Positions 1 to 6,115 of a stretch of DNA of 6,115 nt are shown here, one piece after another (the stretch's first letter is position 1; every line of letters begins with the position of its first letter). Origin of the DNA: Gammaproteobacteria bacterium (GTDB lineage Bacteria > Pseudomonadota > Gammaproteobacteria > Ga0077536); NCBI GenBank assembly GCA_003540955.1, contig DPMX01000171.1:1-6115 (forward strand), written 5' to 3'. A model generated the notes under the pieces. The model was not told the DNA's origin. It saw only the letters and a program-made list of their open reading frames with translations, and searched no databases. Position numbers and translations under genes: made by a program.

Positions 1-714
1 TCGCGAGATGGAAGGCGGATATCGACTGTAGAGCACTTGTTATCGGCCTTTGCTGGCTTAGGAATTGACAACGCGTATGTTGACGTCAGCTCTTCTGAGG
101 TTCCTATCATGGATGGCAGCTCTGGTCCGTTCGTGTTCCTCATCCAGTCGGCTGGGTTTGCGGAGCAGAACGCGCCAAAACGTTTCATTCGGATTAAGCA
201 TGCTCTTACAGTGGAAGATCATGACAAACATGCGCGATTTGAACCATTTGACGGATTTAAGGTGTCGTTTGCAATTGAATTCGACCATCCGTTTTTTCAA
301 CAAAGTAGCAAACATGCCGAGATAGATTTTTCTACGACCTCGTTCGTGAAAGAGGTGAGTAGGGCGCGAACGTTCGGGTTCATGCGCGATGTAGAACTTT
401 TGCGAGAGAAGAACCTAGCGCTTGGCGGTAGTTTAGATAATGCGGTCGTCGTAGATGATTATCGTGTCCTAAATGAAGATGGGTTGCGTTACGAAGATGA
501 ATTCGTAAAACATAAAATATTAGACGCAATCGGTGATCTGTATTTGCTTGGGTACAGTCTGATTGGCTCATTTCACGGCCATAAGTCAGGTCACGAGTTA
601 AATAATCGCTTACTTCGAAAGTTGTTGGCGAACAAGTCGGCTTGGGAATTGGTATCCTTTGAGAACGAAGACGTAGCCCCGATTTCTTTTATGCAACCGA
701 TGCCAGTGCACTAA
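1..714 (+). CDS. lpxC: LpxC, UDP-3-O-acyl-N-acetylglucosamine deacetylase (5' end outside the window)
   Basis: This is the zinc-dependent deacetylase that commits UDP-3-O-acyl-GlcNAc to lipid A synthesis in the cytoplasm. The frame is open from base 1 and encodes the last 237 residues. They match my recollection of E. coli LpxC along their length, apparently without gaps if fragment residue 1 equals E. coli residue 68. On that numbering the zinc ligands are all present: His79 in STVEHL (bases 34-36), His238 and Asp242 in KHKILDAIGD. Glu78 and His265 (SGH) of the active site are also kept. Further family blocks are AGLGIDN, IMDGSSGPF, SRARTFGFMRD and DDYRVLNEDGLR. A TTG at 37 is only an internal codon, since homology continues upstream of it. 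The C-terminus ends in PMPVH and does not resemble the E. coli tail that is read by FtsH. The next gene is convergent, so lpxC is the last gene of its transcript. Confidence 0.97.
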   Translation, partial: SRDGRRISTVEHLLSAFAGLGIDNAYVDVSSSEVPIMDGSSGPFVFLIQSAGFAEQNAPKRFIRIKHALTVEDHDKHARFEPFDGFKVSFAIEFDHPFFQQSSKHAEIDFSTTSFVKEVSRARTFGFMRDVELLREKNLALGGSLDNAVVVDDYRVLNEDGLRYEDEFVKHKILDAIGDLYLLGYSLIGSFHGHKSGHELNNRLLRKLLANKSAWELVSFENEDVAPISFMQPMPVH

Positions 715-767
715 GCTCAGACGTCTGCTTTGCGTTTCGGTTGCGAGCCAGCGACAGGAGCTGCAAG

Positions 768-1211
768 CTATACACCACGCCTACTAGCTAATCGTAAAAG
801 TACTTCCTTGAGAGCGGGGTCATCGACAGAAGAAGCTCTATTTTTCAATGCCGAGGCGCAGGACACGCTTATCGGAGCGGCCTTGCGGTTTCTTGGTAGA
901 GTATCTGCCGACGAAGATTTCAATACCGTGACTCGAATCGTCTGGATTTCGGCAAATTCAGAGGTTTTTCTTATTTTTTTAACCAAATTGGGAACCTGGT
1001 AGCGCATTTTAGCTGCCCAAGCAGAAGAATCGGCAGTAAGTACGATCGTATCTTCGCGCACGGCGACTAATTGTATGTGGCTACGCAGTGGTTCCGCCAC
1101 CAAGGATTTGACCCGAAGCGCGGTGTTTTGATGCTTAGCTGCATTACGGAATAATTTCCGTAAAACGGGATTATGAGTGACAATGGCGTCAAGTTTTGTA
1201 GGGAAAGACAT
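768..1211 (-). CDS. dciA: DciA-like DUF721 protein (replicative helicase loader/operator)
   Basis: The 147-residue protein has the size and pattern of the DUF721/DciA family. DciA proteins help bring the DnaB helicase to DNA in the many bacteria that lack DnaC. Visible signs are an N-terminal helical part with LRKLFRNAAKH (about residues 17-27), a strand-rich core ending in the conserved tryptophan and basic segment around W65 and MRYQVPNL (69-76), and a low-complexity linker. The tail reads SSVDDPALKEVLLRLASR (127-144), like the closing helix of gammaproteobacterial homologues. The ATG start is preceded by a weak GTGAG seven bases away. The gene is convergent with lpxC and divergent from the decayed peptidase gene and secA. 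The family call rests on remembered homologues. The helicase-loading role is inferred from family knowledge. Confidence 0.85.
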   Translation of the reverse strand: MSFPTKLDAIVTHNPVLRKLFRNAAKHQNTALRVKSLVAEPLRSHIQLVAVREDTIVLTADSSAWAAKMRYQVPNLVKKIRKTSEFAEIQTIRVTVLKSSSADTLPRNRKAAPISVSCASALKNRASSVDDPALKEVLLRLASRRGV

Positions 1212-1236
1212 CTAGGTTCTCACTGTGCCCAGGACA

Positions 1237-1242
1237 ATTCTA
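1237..1242 (-). promoter_or_regulatory. possible -10 element for dciA
   Basis: On the minus strand the hexamer TAGAAT lies 25 bases upstream of the dciA ATG and matches the TATAAT consensus at five of six positions. No good -35 hexamer is seen at the usual 16-18 base distance. A TTGTAC lies 20 bases upstream, which is too far. This is a weak candidate only. If it is right, the promoter sits inside the degraded start of the neighbouring pseudogene. Confidence 0.2.
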
Positions 1243-1245
1243 ACC

Positions 1246-1563
1246 TTAAGGGTGAGGTCGCGGTACAAAAAAGATGTTGGATCTCCTACTAGTCTCAAAA
1301 TTGCAGCCGGTTTTATTGGCGCTGGTATAGTAACGTAGCCGGGAAAGCGTTGGGGCTACAGCAAAGTAGTGGACATAAACCACGGTAATGGCTAGGTCAC
1401 CCGTTATGCTCAAAGCAAGGAGGATCTCGCAGAGATTGGCGATCGCACCAGGTAAGATCAGTTGATAGCGTGATTTGGACATGCTGGACGTTCAACTGAT
1501 CCTCGCGTCCATCTCGGAGTTTTGCATAACGAGAAATTCATTAATCCTGAAAAATTCACCAAT
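1246..1563 (+). pseudogene. decayed M23 (LytM-type) peptidase gene remnant
   Basis: The plus frame beginning with the codon at 1327 reads as the C-terminal M23 domain for 78 codons without a gap. Recognisable pieces are GIVT-stop-PGKRWGY (1327-1359), VVDINHGNG (1366-1392), VTRYAQSKEDL (1396-1428), IGDR (1435-1446), GRST (1486-1497) and INPEKF (1540-1557). Stops interrupt it at 1336 (TAG), 1393 (TAG), 1453 (TAA) and 1471 (TGA). The first falls where the family usually has Trp and the second where it has Tyr. The final zinc motif, normally PHVHFEV, now reads PRVHLGV, so its first His is Arg. The YAH histidine is now Gln. The HxxxD zinc motif and the whole membrane-anchor and coiled-coil N-terminus are absent, since only about 40 bases separate the remnant from dciA. 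A short match (WIS, 1278-1286) in another frame may be the domain start, implying an internal deletion. Intact relatives cut peptidoglycan or regulate amidases in the periplasm, and this copy cannot. The 5' boundary is approximate. Confidence 0.87.
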
Positions 1564-1616
1564 CAAGGAACGCCGCGTGGAGTACTTCTGTTAGGGTCCG
1601 GCTGTACGTCTCAATT

Positions 1617-1625
1617 TGATACAAT
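1617..1625 (+). promoter_or_regulatory. possible extended -10 promoter upstream of secA
   Basis: The string TGATACAAT has the TGn extension directly before TACAAT, a five-of-six match to the sigma-70 -10 hexamer. There is no convincing -35 at 17 bases, which an extended -10 can tolerate. Transcription would begin near 1632 and give a leader of about 170 bases before the secA ATG. It lies downstream of the decayed peptidase gene, which fits secA needing its own promoter. This was judged by eye from a single match. Confidence 0.3.
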
Positions 1626-1723
1626 GTGTATGACCTCGGTCCCAATGTGGGGCGATTTCGATTTGGTACGCCTAGCAAAAATGAATATGCAGCGCGGTTT
1701 CGTTTGTGATTTGCCGTTAGTGG

Positions 1724-1744
1724 CCGTAGGTACAAAAACTACGG
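1724..1744 (+). repeat. inverted repeat in the secA leader
   Basis: CCGTAG at 1724-1729 and CTACGG at 1739-1744 are perfect 6-bp arms around a 9-base A-rich loop. No T-run follows, so it does not look like an intrinsic terminator. It would form a small RNA hairpin about 57 bases before the secA start, or it could be a protein-binding dyad. A repeat this short can also arise by chance. Confidence 0.35.
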
Positions 1745-1776
1745 ATTGCTGCACGTGTTCTAAACGAATTGAATTA

Positions 1777-1799
1777 AGGTCAGATTAAAGTTGAGACCT
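1777..1799 (+). repeat. inverted repeat next to the secA start codon
   Basis: AGGTC (1777-1781) can pair with GACCT (1795-1799), leaving a 13-base loop. The downstream arm ends two bases before the secA ATG and covers the end of the only weak Shine-Dalgarno-like string, TTGAG (1791-1795). Such a hairpin could dampen initiation at secA. The stem is only 5 bp, so the regulatory reading is speculative. Confidence 0.25.
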
Positions 1800-1801
1800 G
1801 T

Positions 1802-4549
1802 ATGAGCGCCAACCCACTCAAATTAACGCGAAAGCTTGTTCGTTCAGTATTTGGAACACGTAACGATCGCTTCTTAAGAAAGTTAGGCAAAGCGACCAAT
1901 GTGATCAATACGTTTGCGATCGAGTATGAGTCACTTACAGACGAACATTTAGCGCTTAAAACCAAGGAATTCAAATCCCGTCTGCAGGCAGGGGAAACTC
2001 TTGATGATCTTTTACCTGAGGCCTTCGCGATTGTTCGAGAAGCGGGGAGAAGAACATTAGAAATGCGTCATTTTGACGTCCAGATGTTGGGTGGAATGGT
2101 ACTGCACCAAGGGAAGATTGCAGAGATGAGAACCGGTGAAGGCAAAACTCTTGTCGCTACCCTTGCCGCCTATCTCAACGCTTTACCAGGCCGTGGTGTT
2201 CACGTGATTACGGTTAATGACTATTTGGCAAAACGAGATGCAGAATGGATGGGAAAGCTCTATGAAGCCCTTGGTCTCAGTGTCGGGGTTGTGCTCTCCG
2301 GTTTGGACTCGGCAGAGCGAAAAGCGGCTTATCGAGCGGACATAACATATGGTACGAACAATGAATTTGGGTTTGATTACCTGCGCGATAATATGGCATT
2401 TACTCAAGACCAACGGGTTCAACGTGGGCTCGTCTATGCTGTTGTCGATGAAGTGGATTCAATACTTATCGACGAAGCCCGCACGCCACTCATTATCTCA
2501 GGTCCGACCGATGACCGCAGTGATCTATATGTAAAAATAAATAAAATCGTCCCGAAACTGTCCCAACAGGTCAAGCAAGCGGAAGATGAAGAGGGTGAAG
2601 TAGATGATGAAGGAGATTATTCGGTAGATGAAAAATCGCGTCAGGTTTTTCTAACAGAGGCGGGTCACGAGAAAGTTGAAAAACTACTGGATGAAATTGG
2701 TCTTTTAGCTGGTGGTGATAGCTTATATAGCGCACGCAACATTTCCTTAATGCACCACGTTAGCGCGGCATTGAAGGCTCATTCATTATTTCAGCGCGAC
2801 GTCGACTATGTCGTGTCGAACGGGGAAATTCTTATCGTGGATGAGTTTACTGGTAGGACAATGCCTGGGCGGCGCTGGTCGGAGGGTCTACATCAGGCAG
2901 TTGAAGCGAAAGAGATGGTTTCGATACAACAAGAAACTCAAACTTTAGCATCGATAACGTACCAGAATTATTTTCGTTTGTACGAGAAACTGTCAGGCAT
3001 GACAGGAACAGCAGACACAGAGGCCTATGAGTTTCAGCAAATTTATGGCTTGGAAGTTGTAGTCGTTCCAACACATATGGAGATGGTGCGAGAAGATCTT
3101 GGTGATGTGATATTTCTGACAGCTAAAGAGAAATACGATGCAATTAACGAAGAAATTCGCGAGTGCATCAAATCAGGTAGACCGGTGTTGGTCGGAACAG
3201 CATCGATAGAGAGTTCAGAATACTTATCGAAATCGTTAAATAAAGAAAAAATAGAGCATCAAGTGTTGAATGCTAAATTTCATGAAGGCGAGGCGCAAAT
3301 CATTGCGCAAGCCGGACGCCCGGGAACAGTGACGGTCGCGACTAATATGGCGGGACGGGGGACAGATATTGTGCTCGGTGGTAGCCTGGAAGCGGAACTA
3401 TTGGCAATTAGGGATACTGACATAGAGAAAATCTCTGCTACTAAAGAGGCCTGGCAAACCCGACATGATGCAGTGGTAGTGTCTGGCGGACTGCATATCA
3501 TCGGTACTGAAAGGCATGAGTCCAGGCGTATTGATAATCAGCTACGCGGCCGGGCGGGTCGACAAGGAGATGCTGGTTCAAGTCGGTTTTACCTGTCGCT
3601 GGAGGACAATCTGATGCGAATTTTCGCCTCAGAGCGAGTAGCGACTTTGATGCAGAAGTTGGGTATGGAAGAAGGTGAAGCGATCGAGCATCCATGGGTG
3701 TCAAAGGCGATCGAGAACGCGCAGCGAAAAGTGGAAGGTCGAAATTTTGATATCCGTAAACAATTGTTGGAATTTGACGATGTTGCTAATGATCAACGCA
3801 AGCATGTTTACGAGCAGCGACGCGAATTGATGGAGGCGGATGATGTTGCGGAGAATATCAAAGGTATTCGTCATGATGTCGTCAATGAATTCATCGATAC
3901 ATTCATTCCGCCGCAAAGTTTCGATGAAAACTGGGATGTTGACGGGCTTATGTTAGCGCTAAAGCAAGAATACGGTCAGACTTTTGATGTCTCATCTTGG
4001 CTAGAAGACGACGAAAATTTGGACGAAGAAGGACTGCGTGAGCGTATTTTAAACGTAATTGAGGAGGCCTATCAGAAAAAAGAAGACCTGGTCGGCGCAG
4101 GAGTACTTCGTCAATTTGAAAAAGCAATTATGTTGCAAATATTAGATTCTCATTGGAAAGAACATCTAGCGTCGATGGATTATCTGCGACAAGGAATCCA
4201 TCTGCGAGGCTTTGCTCAGAAGAATCCAAAACAGGAATACAAACGTGAGGCTTTTGAAATGTTCGGCCGGATGCTCCAACAGATTATGGGTGAATTAATC
4301 GGGGCGTTATCTAAAATTGACATTAAGGCCCGCGATGATGTCGATGCAGTTGAAGATCAGCGACGGCCGAATCCAGAGACCATGCAGTACCATCATCAGG
4401 GGGCTGAAAACCCACTAGCTCGCGACGAACTGAAAACGGAACCTCAGAATGCGCCCTTTGTCAGAAGAGAAAAGAAAGTCGGTCGCAACGATCCTTGTCC
4501 ATGCGGATCCAGTAAGAAATATAAACAATGTCACGGAAAGAGTGGGTAA
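1802..4549 (+). CDS. secA: SecA, preprotein translocase ATPase
   Basis: SecA is the cytosolic and membrane-peripheral motor that drives unfolded preproteins through SecYEG by ATP hydrolysis. The 915 residues fit the family (E. coli has 901). In order, they show Walker A MRTGEGKT (109-116), GTNNEFGFDYLRDN (184-197), Walker B DEVD (216-219) with DEARTPLIISG (224-234), and the preprotein cross-linking domain with an acidic stretch (about 260-272) before SVDEKSR. The second nucleotide-binding fold has TNMAGRGTD (514-522), IIGTERHESRRIDNQLRGRAGRQGD (split here: IIGTERHESRR 566-576, LRGRAGRQGD 581-590). The helical scaffold and wing regions follow. The C-terminal zinc tail has Cys899, Cys901, Cys910 and His911, which bind SecB and lipids in relatives. 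The ATG at 1802 gives the expected N-terminus, with about seven to ten extra residues compared with E. coli. The ribosome binding site is weak (TTGAG). The conserved PTNRP linker is altered to PTHME (423-427). The gene appears intact and leads a likely secA-argJ-mutT transcript. Confidence 0.98.
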   Translation: MSANPLKLTRKLVRSVFGTRNDRFLRKLGKATNVINTFAIEYESLTDEHLALKTKEFKSRLQAGETLDDLLPEAFAIVREAGRRTLEMRHFDVQMLGGMVLHQGKIAEMRTGEGKTLVATLAAYLNALPGRGVHVITVNDYLAKRDAEWMGKLYEALGLSVGVVLSGLDSAERKAAYRADITYGTNNEFGFDYLRDNMAFTQDQRVQRGLVYAVVDEVDSILIDEARTPLIISGPTDDRSDLYVKINKIVPKLSQQVKQAEDEEGEVDDEGDYSVDEKSRQVFLTEAGHEKVEKLLDEIGLLAGGDSLYSARNISLMHHVSAALKAHSLFQRDVDYVVSNGEILIVDEFTGRTMPGRRWSEGLHQAVEAKEMVSIQQETQTLASITYQNYFRLYEKLSGMTGTADTEAYEFQQIYGLEVVVVPTHMEMVREDLGDVIFLTAKEKYDAINEEIRECIKSGRPVLVGTASIESSEYLSKSLNKEKIEHQVLNAKFHEGEAQIIAQAGRPGTVTVATNMAGRGTDIVLGGSLEAELLAIRDTDIEKISATKEAWQTRHDAVVVSGGLHIIGTERHESRRIDNQLRGRAGRQGDAGSSRFYLSLEDNLMRIFASERVATLMQKLGMEEGEAIEHPWVSKAIENAQRKVEGRNFDIRKQLLEFDDVANDQRKHVYEQRRELMEADDVAENIKGIRHDVVNEFIDTFIPPQSFDENWDVDGLMLALKQEYGQTFDVSSWLEDDENLDEEGLRERILNVIEEAYQKKEDLVGAGVLRQFEKAIMLQILDSHWKEHLASMDYLRQGIHLRGFAQKNPKQEYKREAFEMFGRMLQQIMGELIGALSKIDIKARDDVDAVEDQRRPNPETMQYHHQGAENPLARDELKTEPQNAPFVRREKKVGRNDPCPCGSSKKYKQCHGKSG

Positions 4550-4565
4550 AGCGAGATAGCTCATT

Positions 4566-5783
4566 GTGAAATTTGACTTTATCGAATGCAGTGAGCCGGT
4601 AGAGATAGAAGGTGTGCGTCTGGCTGTTGCGAACGCCGGCATCCGGGGGCGGTCCAGAAACGATGTGGTACTTGTAGAGCTCGTCCCGGGGGCTCAGACC
4701 GCCGCTGTCTTCACCCAAAACAAGTTTTGTGCTGCCCCCGTTATTGTTGCGCGGGAGAATATCGCAGCAAGACAGCCGAAATTTTTAGTCTTTAACTCCG
4801 GAAATGCAAATGCCGGTACTGGTACGCTAGGTATAGAGCATGCTCGGAAAGTAATTTGCGGACTTGCTGATATCCAAGGTTGTTCGTCTGCGGAAATAAT
4901 GCCGTTTTCGACGGGGGTCATTGGCGAACGTTTGAATTACAAAAAGATCATCGATGCGTTTCCGAAACTGATCCAATCTTTAGCTGCTGACAGGTGGGAG
5001 GATGCGGCGCAGGCAATTATGACGACAGATCTAGTGGCTAAATATTTTTCGCTTGAGACTAAGGTCGGAGATGAAAGTTATCGTGTCTCTGGTATCGCCA
5101 AAGGATCAGGCATGATTCATCCAAACATGGCGACTATGCTCGCCTTTATAGCAACCGACGCGAATATCGATCAAGCACATGTGCAATTAATTTTGGCAGA
5201 TTGCGTGAATCAGTCGTTCAACCGCATTTCAGTCGATGGTGATACTTCCACCAACGATGCGTGCGTATTAACGGCGACTGGGAAAAGAAAAAACAATTCG
5301 CAGCTCACACCCGCACACCCGCACTGGTCGATCGTTGTAGAGGGTATTAGCAAAGTATTCGAATCACTTGCAAAATCGATAGTTAAAGATGGTGAAGGTG
5401 CAACAAAATTTATTGAAATCATAGTCGAAAGTAAGTGCGAGGAGGATAGCCTCGCGATTGCGACTACCGTTGCTCAATCTCCCTTAGTTAAGACTGCTTT
5501 TTTCGCGAGTGACCCCAACTGGGGCAGAATACTTGCAGCGATTGGACGGGCTCCCGTTGCGGAAATGAACATACATAAAGTTTCGTTTTGGCTAGATGAC
5601 TATCAAATTGTGAGAAATGGAGAGCCGGTTCCAACCTACGAGGAGTCGCGGGCAGCCGCGATTATGGCGCAGGCAGAGATAGTGGTACGTATAGCCCTTG
5701 ATCAAGGTGAAGCCAAGGTATGCCTTTGGACGTGCGATTTGTCGTATGATTACGTCCGTATTAATGCGGAATATCGCACGTAG
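4566..5783 (+). CDS. argJ: ArgJ, glutamate/ornithine N-acetyltransferase
   Basis: ArgJ moves the acetyl group from N-acetylornithine to glutamate, recycling it in arginine biosynthesis. Some members also use acetyl-CoA, and the sequence does not settle which type this is. The 405-residue precursor is expected to cleave itself between Ala189 and Thr190 in KGSGMIHPNMATML (179-192), with Thr190 becoming the catalytic nucleophile. Other family blocks are NSGNANAGTG (77-86), the oxyanion-hole region STGVIG (115-120), SVDGDTSTND (222-231), KDGEGATKFI (274-283), SPLVKTAFFASDPNWGR (305-321) and the terminal NAEYRT. In the block usually TTDTxxK it reads TTDLVAK (153-159), so the fourth residue differs. 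The GTG start is chosen because it begins the homologous N-terminus and has GAGAT eight bases upstream. It lies 16 bp after secA, suggesting cotranscription. That pairing is known from pseudomonads and betaproteobacteria and does not imply a shared pathway. Confidence 0.96.
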   Translation: MKFDFIECSEPVEIEGVRLAVANAGIRGRSRNDVVLVELVPGAQTAAVFTQNKFCAAPVIVARENIAARQPKFLVFNSGNANAGTGTLGIEHARKVICGLADIQGCSSAEIMPFSTGVIGERLNYKKIIDAFPKLIQSLAADRWEDAAQAIMTTDLVAKYFSLETKVGDESYRVSGIAKGSGMIHPNMATMLAFIATDANIDQAHVQLILADCVNQSFNRISVDGDTSTNDACVLTATGKRKNNSQLTPAHPHWSIVVEGISKVFESLAKSIVKDGEGATKFIEIIVESKCEEDSLAIATTVAQSPLVKTAFFASDPNWGRILAAIGRAPVAEMNIHKVSFWLDDYQIVRNGEPVPTYEESRAAAIMAQAEIVVRIALDQGEAKVCLWTCDLSYDYVRINAEYRT

Positions 5784-5799
5784 CTTAATTCCCAGAACT

Positions 5800-5803
5800 A
5801 GGA
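5800..5803 (+). promoter_or_regulatory. ribosome binding site that fixes the TTG start of mutT
   Basis: AGGA sits seven bases before TTG at 5811. No ATG or GTG start lies between the in-frame stop at 5799-5801 and the first conserved residues (EVVAGA). The spacing and the lack of a better start codon make TTG the likely initiator. Confidence 0.6.
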
Positions 5804-5810
5804 TTTCAAA

Positions 5811-6115
5811 TTGGTTCAGGGAAAATCCATAGAGGTTGTCGCTGGTGCAATTCGCAGTGACGAAGGCCAAATCCTTATTTGCTTGCGGCCAGCTCATCTT
5901 GAGCATGGGAACCTTTGGGAGCTTCCTGGTGGTAAGCGCAAAGAAGGCGAGAGTCGATTTCGAGCGCTACGCCGCGAAGTTAACGAAGAGCTAGGTATTG
6001 AGATCATCTCTGCCGTACCGCTTTTACGATTTGCCTATCGTTACCCAACTAAAACTATAGATTTTGACGTGTGGGAGGTATCAAAGTGGCGTGGATCGGC
6101 TCGGGGGTGTGAGGG
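5811..6115 (+). CDS. mutT: MutT-type Nudix hydrolase (3' end outside the window)
   Basis: This is the N-terminal 101 codons of a MutT-like pyrophosphohydrolase. E. coli MutT removes 8-oxo-dGTP from the nucleotide pool and so prevents A:T to C:G errors. The full 23-residue Nudix box spans residues 41-63 and has every signature residue: Gly41, Glu47, then Arg55-Glu56-Val57 and Glu59-Glu60-Leu61-Gly62-Ile63. It is preceded by WELPGGK, the MutT form of the motif. After the box, FAYRYP (around 73) and the DVWEVSKWRG stretch match the strand region that follows in MutT proteins. The start is a TTG with a good ribosome binding site, 27 bp after argJ and probably on the same transcript. Family membership is clear. 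The exact substrate is inferred from the neighbourhood, because mutT near secA is common. In some genomes this gene is fused to a thiamine-phosphate-synthase-like domain, which the cut end cannot exclude. Confidence 0.9.
   Translation, partial: MVQGKSIEVVAGAIRSDEGQILICLRPAHLEHGNLWELPGGKRKEGESRFRALRREVNEELGIEIISAVPLLRFAYRYPTKTIDFDVWEVSKWRGSARGCE

Larger units (their letters stand above)
1564..1801. other. secA upstream region without a recognised gene
   Basis: After the last recognisable peptidase codons, 238 bases lead to the secA ATG. The frame of the remnant happens to stay open from 1474 to a TAA at 1786-1788, 13 bases before secA. The piece beyond NPEKF encodes about 75 residues, rich in Cys (six) and Met, matching no family I know. 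The largest ATG-initiated piece starts at 1624 (54 residues) and lacks a ribosome binding site. There is no signal peptide and no SecM-like arrest sequence at its end. The region more likely holds the secA promoter and leader. The elements seen in it are listed separately. Confidence 0.6.

Noticed and set aside
718..727. Perfect 10-bp palindrome CAGACGTCTG just after lpxC
   Set aside because: It has no loop and no following T-run, so it is not a terminator. A single palindrome of this size is expected by chance often enough.
741..766. Bulged stem TTGC-AGC / GCT-GCAA between the convergent genes, considered as a shared terminator
   Set aside because: The stem is short, has a bulge, and has no T-run on either strand. 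It does not meet the form of an intrinsic terminator.
730..1002. A 90-codon plus-strand open frame after lpxC
   Set aside because: It is antisense to dciA, which has family features and the proper length. The plus-strand peptide has none.
1393..1473. Stop-codon recoding (read-through or amber suppression) in the M23 frame
   Set aside because: All three stop codons occur, zinc ligands are changed and the N-terminal part is missing. The other genes in the window use normal stops, so decay explains it better.
1246..1482. A 78-codon minus-strand open frame with a hydrophobic stretch
   Set aside because: It lies antisense to the M23 remnant, whose plus-strand reading matches a known domain. The hydrophobic run is the complement of that sequence, and no family is recognised.
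1522..1788. A secM gene upstream of secA
   Set aside because: The peptide has no signal sequence and no FxxxxWIxxxxGIRAGP-like arrest segment near its end, and its start overlaps the peptidase remnant.

Overview
The window looks like a chromosomal segment of a Gram-negative proteobacterium, most likely a non-enteric gammaproteobacterium. The evidence is lpxC (lipid A, so an outer membrane), a SecA close to the E. coli protein along its whole length, and the order lpxC, dciA, M23 peptidase, secA, argJ, mutT. As I recall it, this is the housekeeping order of Pseudomonas-type genomes, and betaproteobacteria have a similar one. Base composition is moderate by eye, a little under half G+C. The order or genus cannot be fixed from the sequence alone.

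Layout. Positions 1-714 (+) hold the 3' three quarters of lpxC. A gene-free stretch of 53 bp separates it from a convergent dciA (DUF721) gene at 768-1211 (-). Positions 1212-1801 contain no intact gene. The first part, about 1246-1563, is the wreck of the M23 (LytM-type) peptidase gene expected here. It is recognisable in one plus-strand frame but has four in-frame stops, changed zinc-binding histidines and a missing N-terminal portion. The rest, about 1564-1801, is the secA upstream region, with a possible extended -10 element, two small inverted repeats and an open frame of unknown meaning. An intact secA (1802-4549) is followed 16 bp later by argJ (4566-5783). Then, after 27 bp, comes a MutT-type Nudix gene that starts with TTG at 5811 and runs off the window end.

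How the genes relate. secA, argJ and mutT are closely spaced on one strand and probably cotranscribed. They act in different processes (protein export, arginine biosynthesis and the acetylornithine cycle, nucleotide-pool sanitation), so this is a conserved housekeeping neighbourhood, not a pathway operon. lpxC (envelope) and dciA (replicative helicase loading) are also ordinary core genes.

The main departure from the expected order is the decayed M23 peptidase gene. It suggests ongoing gene loss, possibly in a host-associated or otherwise relaxed lineage (inference). I found no CRISPR array, tRNA or rRNA gene, insertion sequence, or plausible new multi-gene system.
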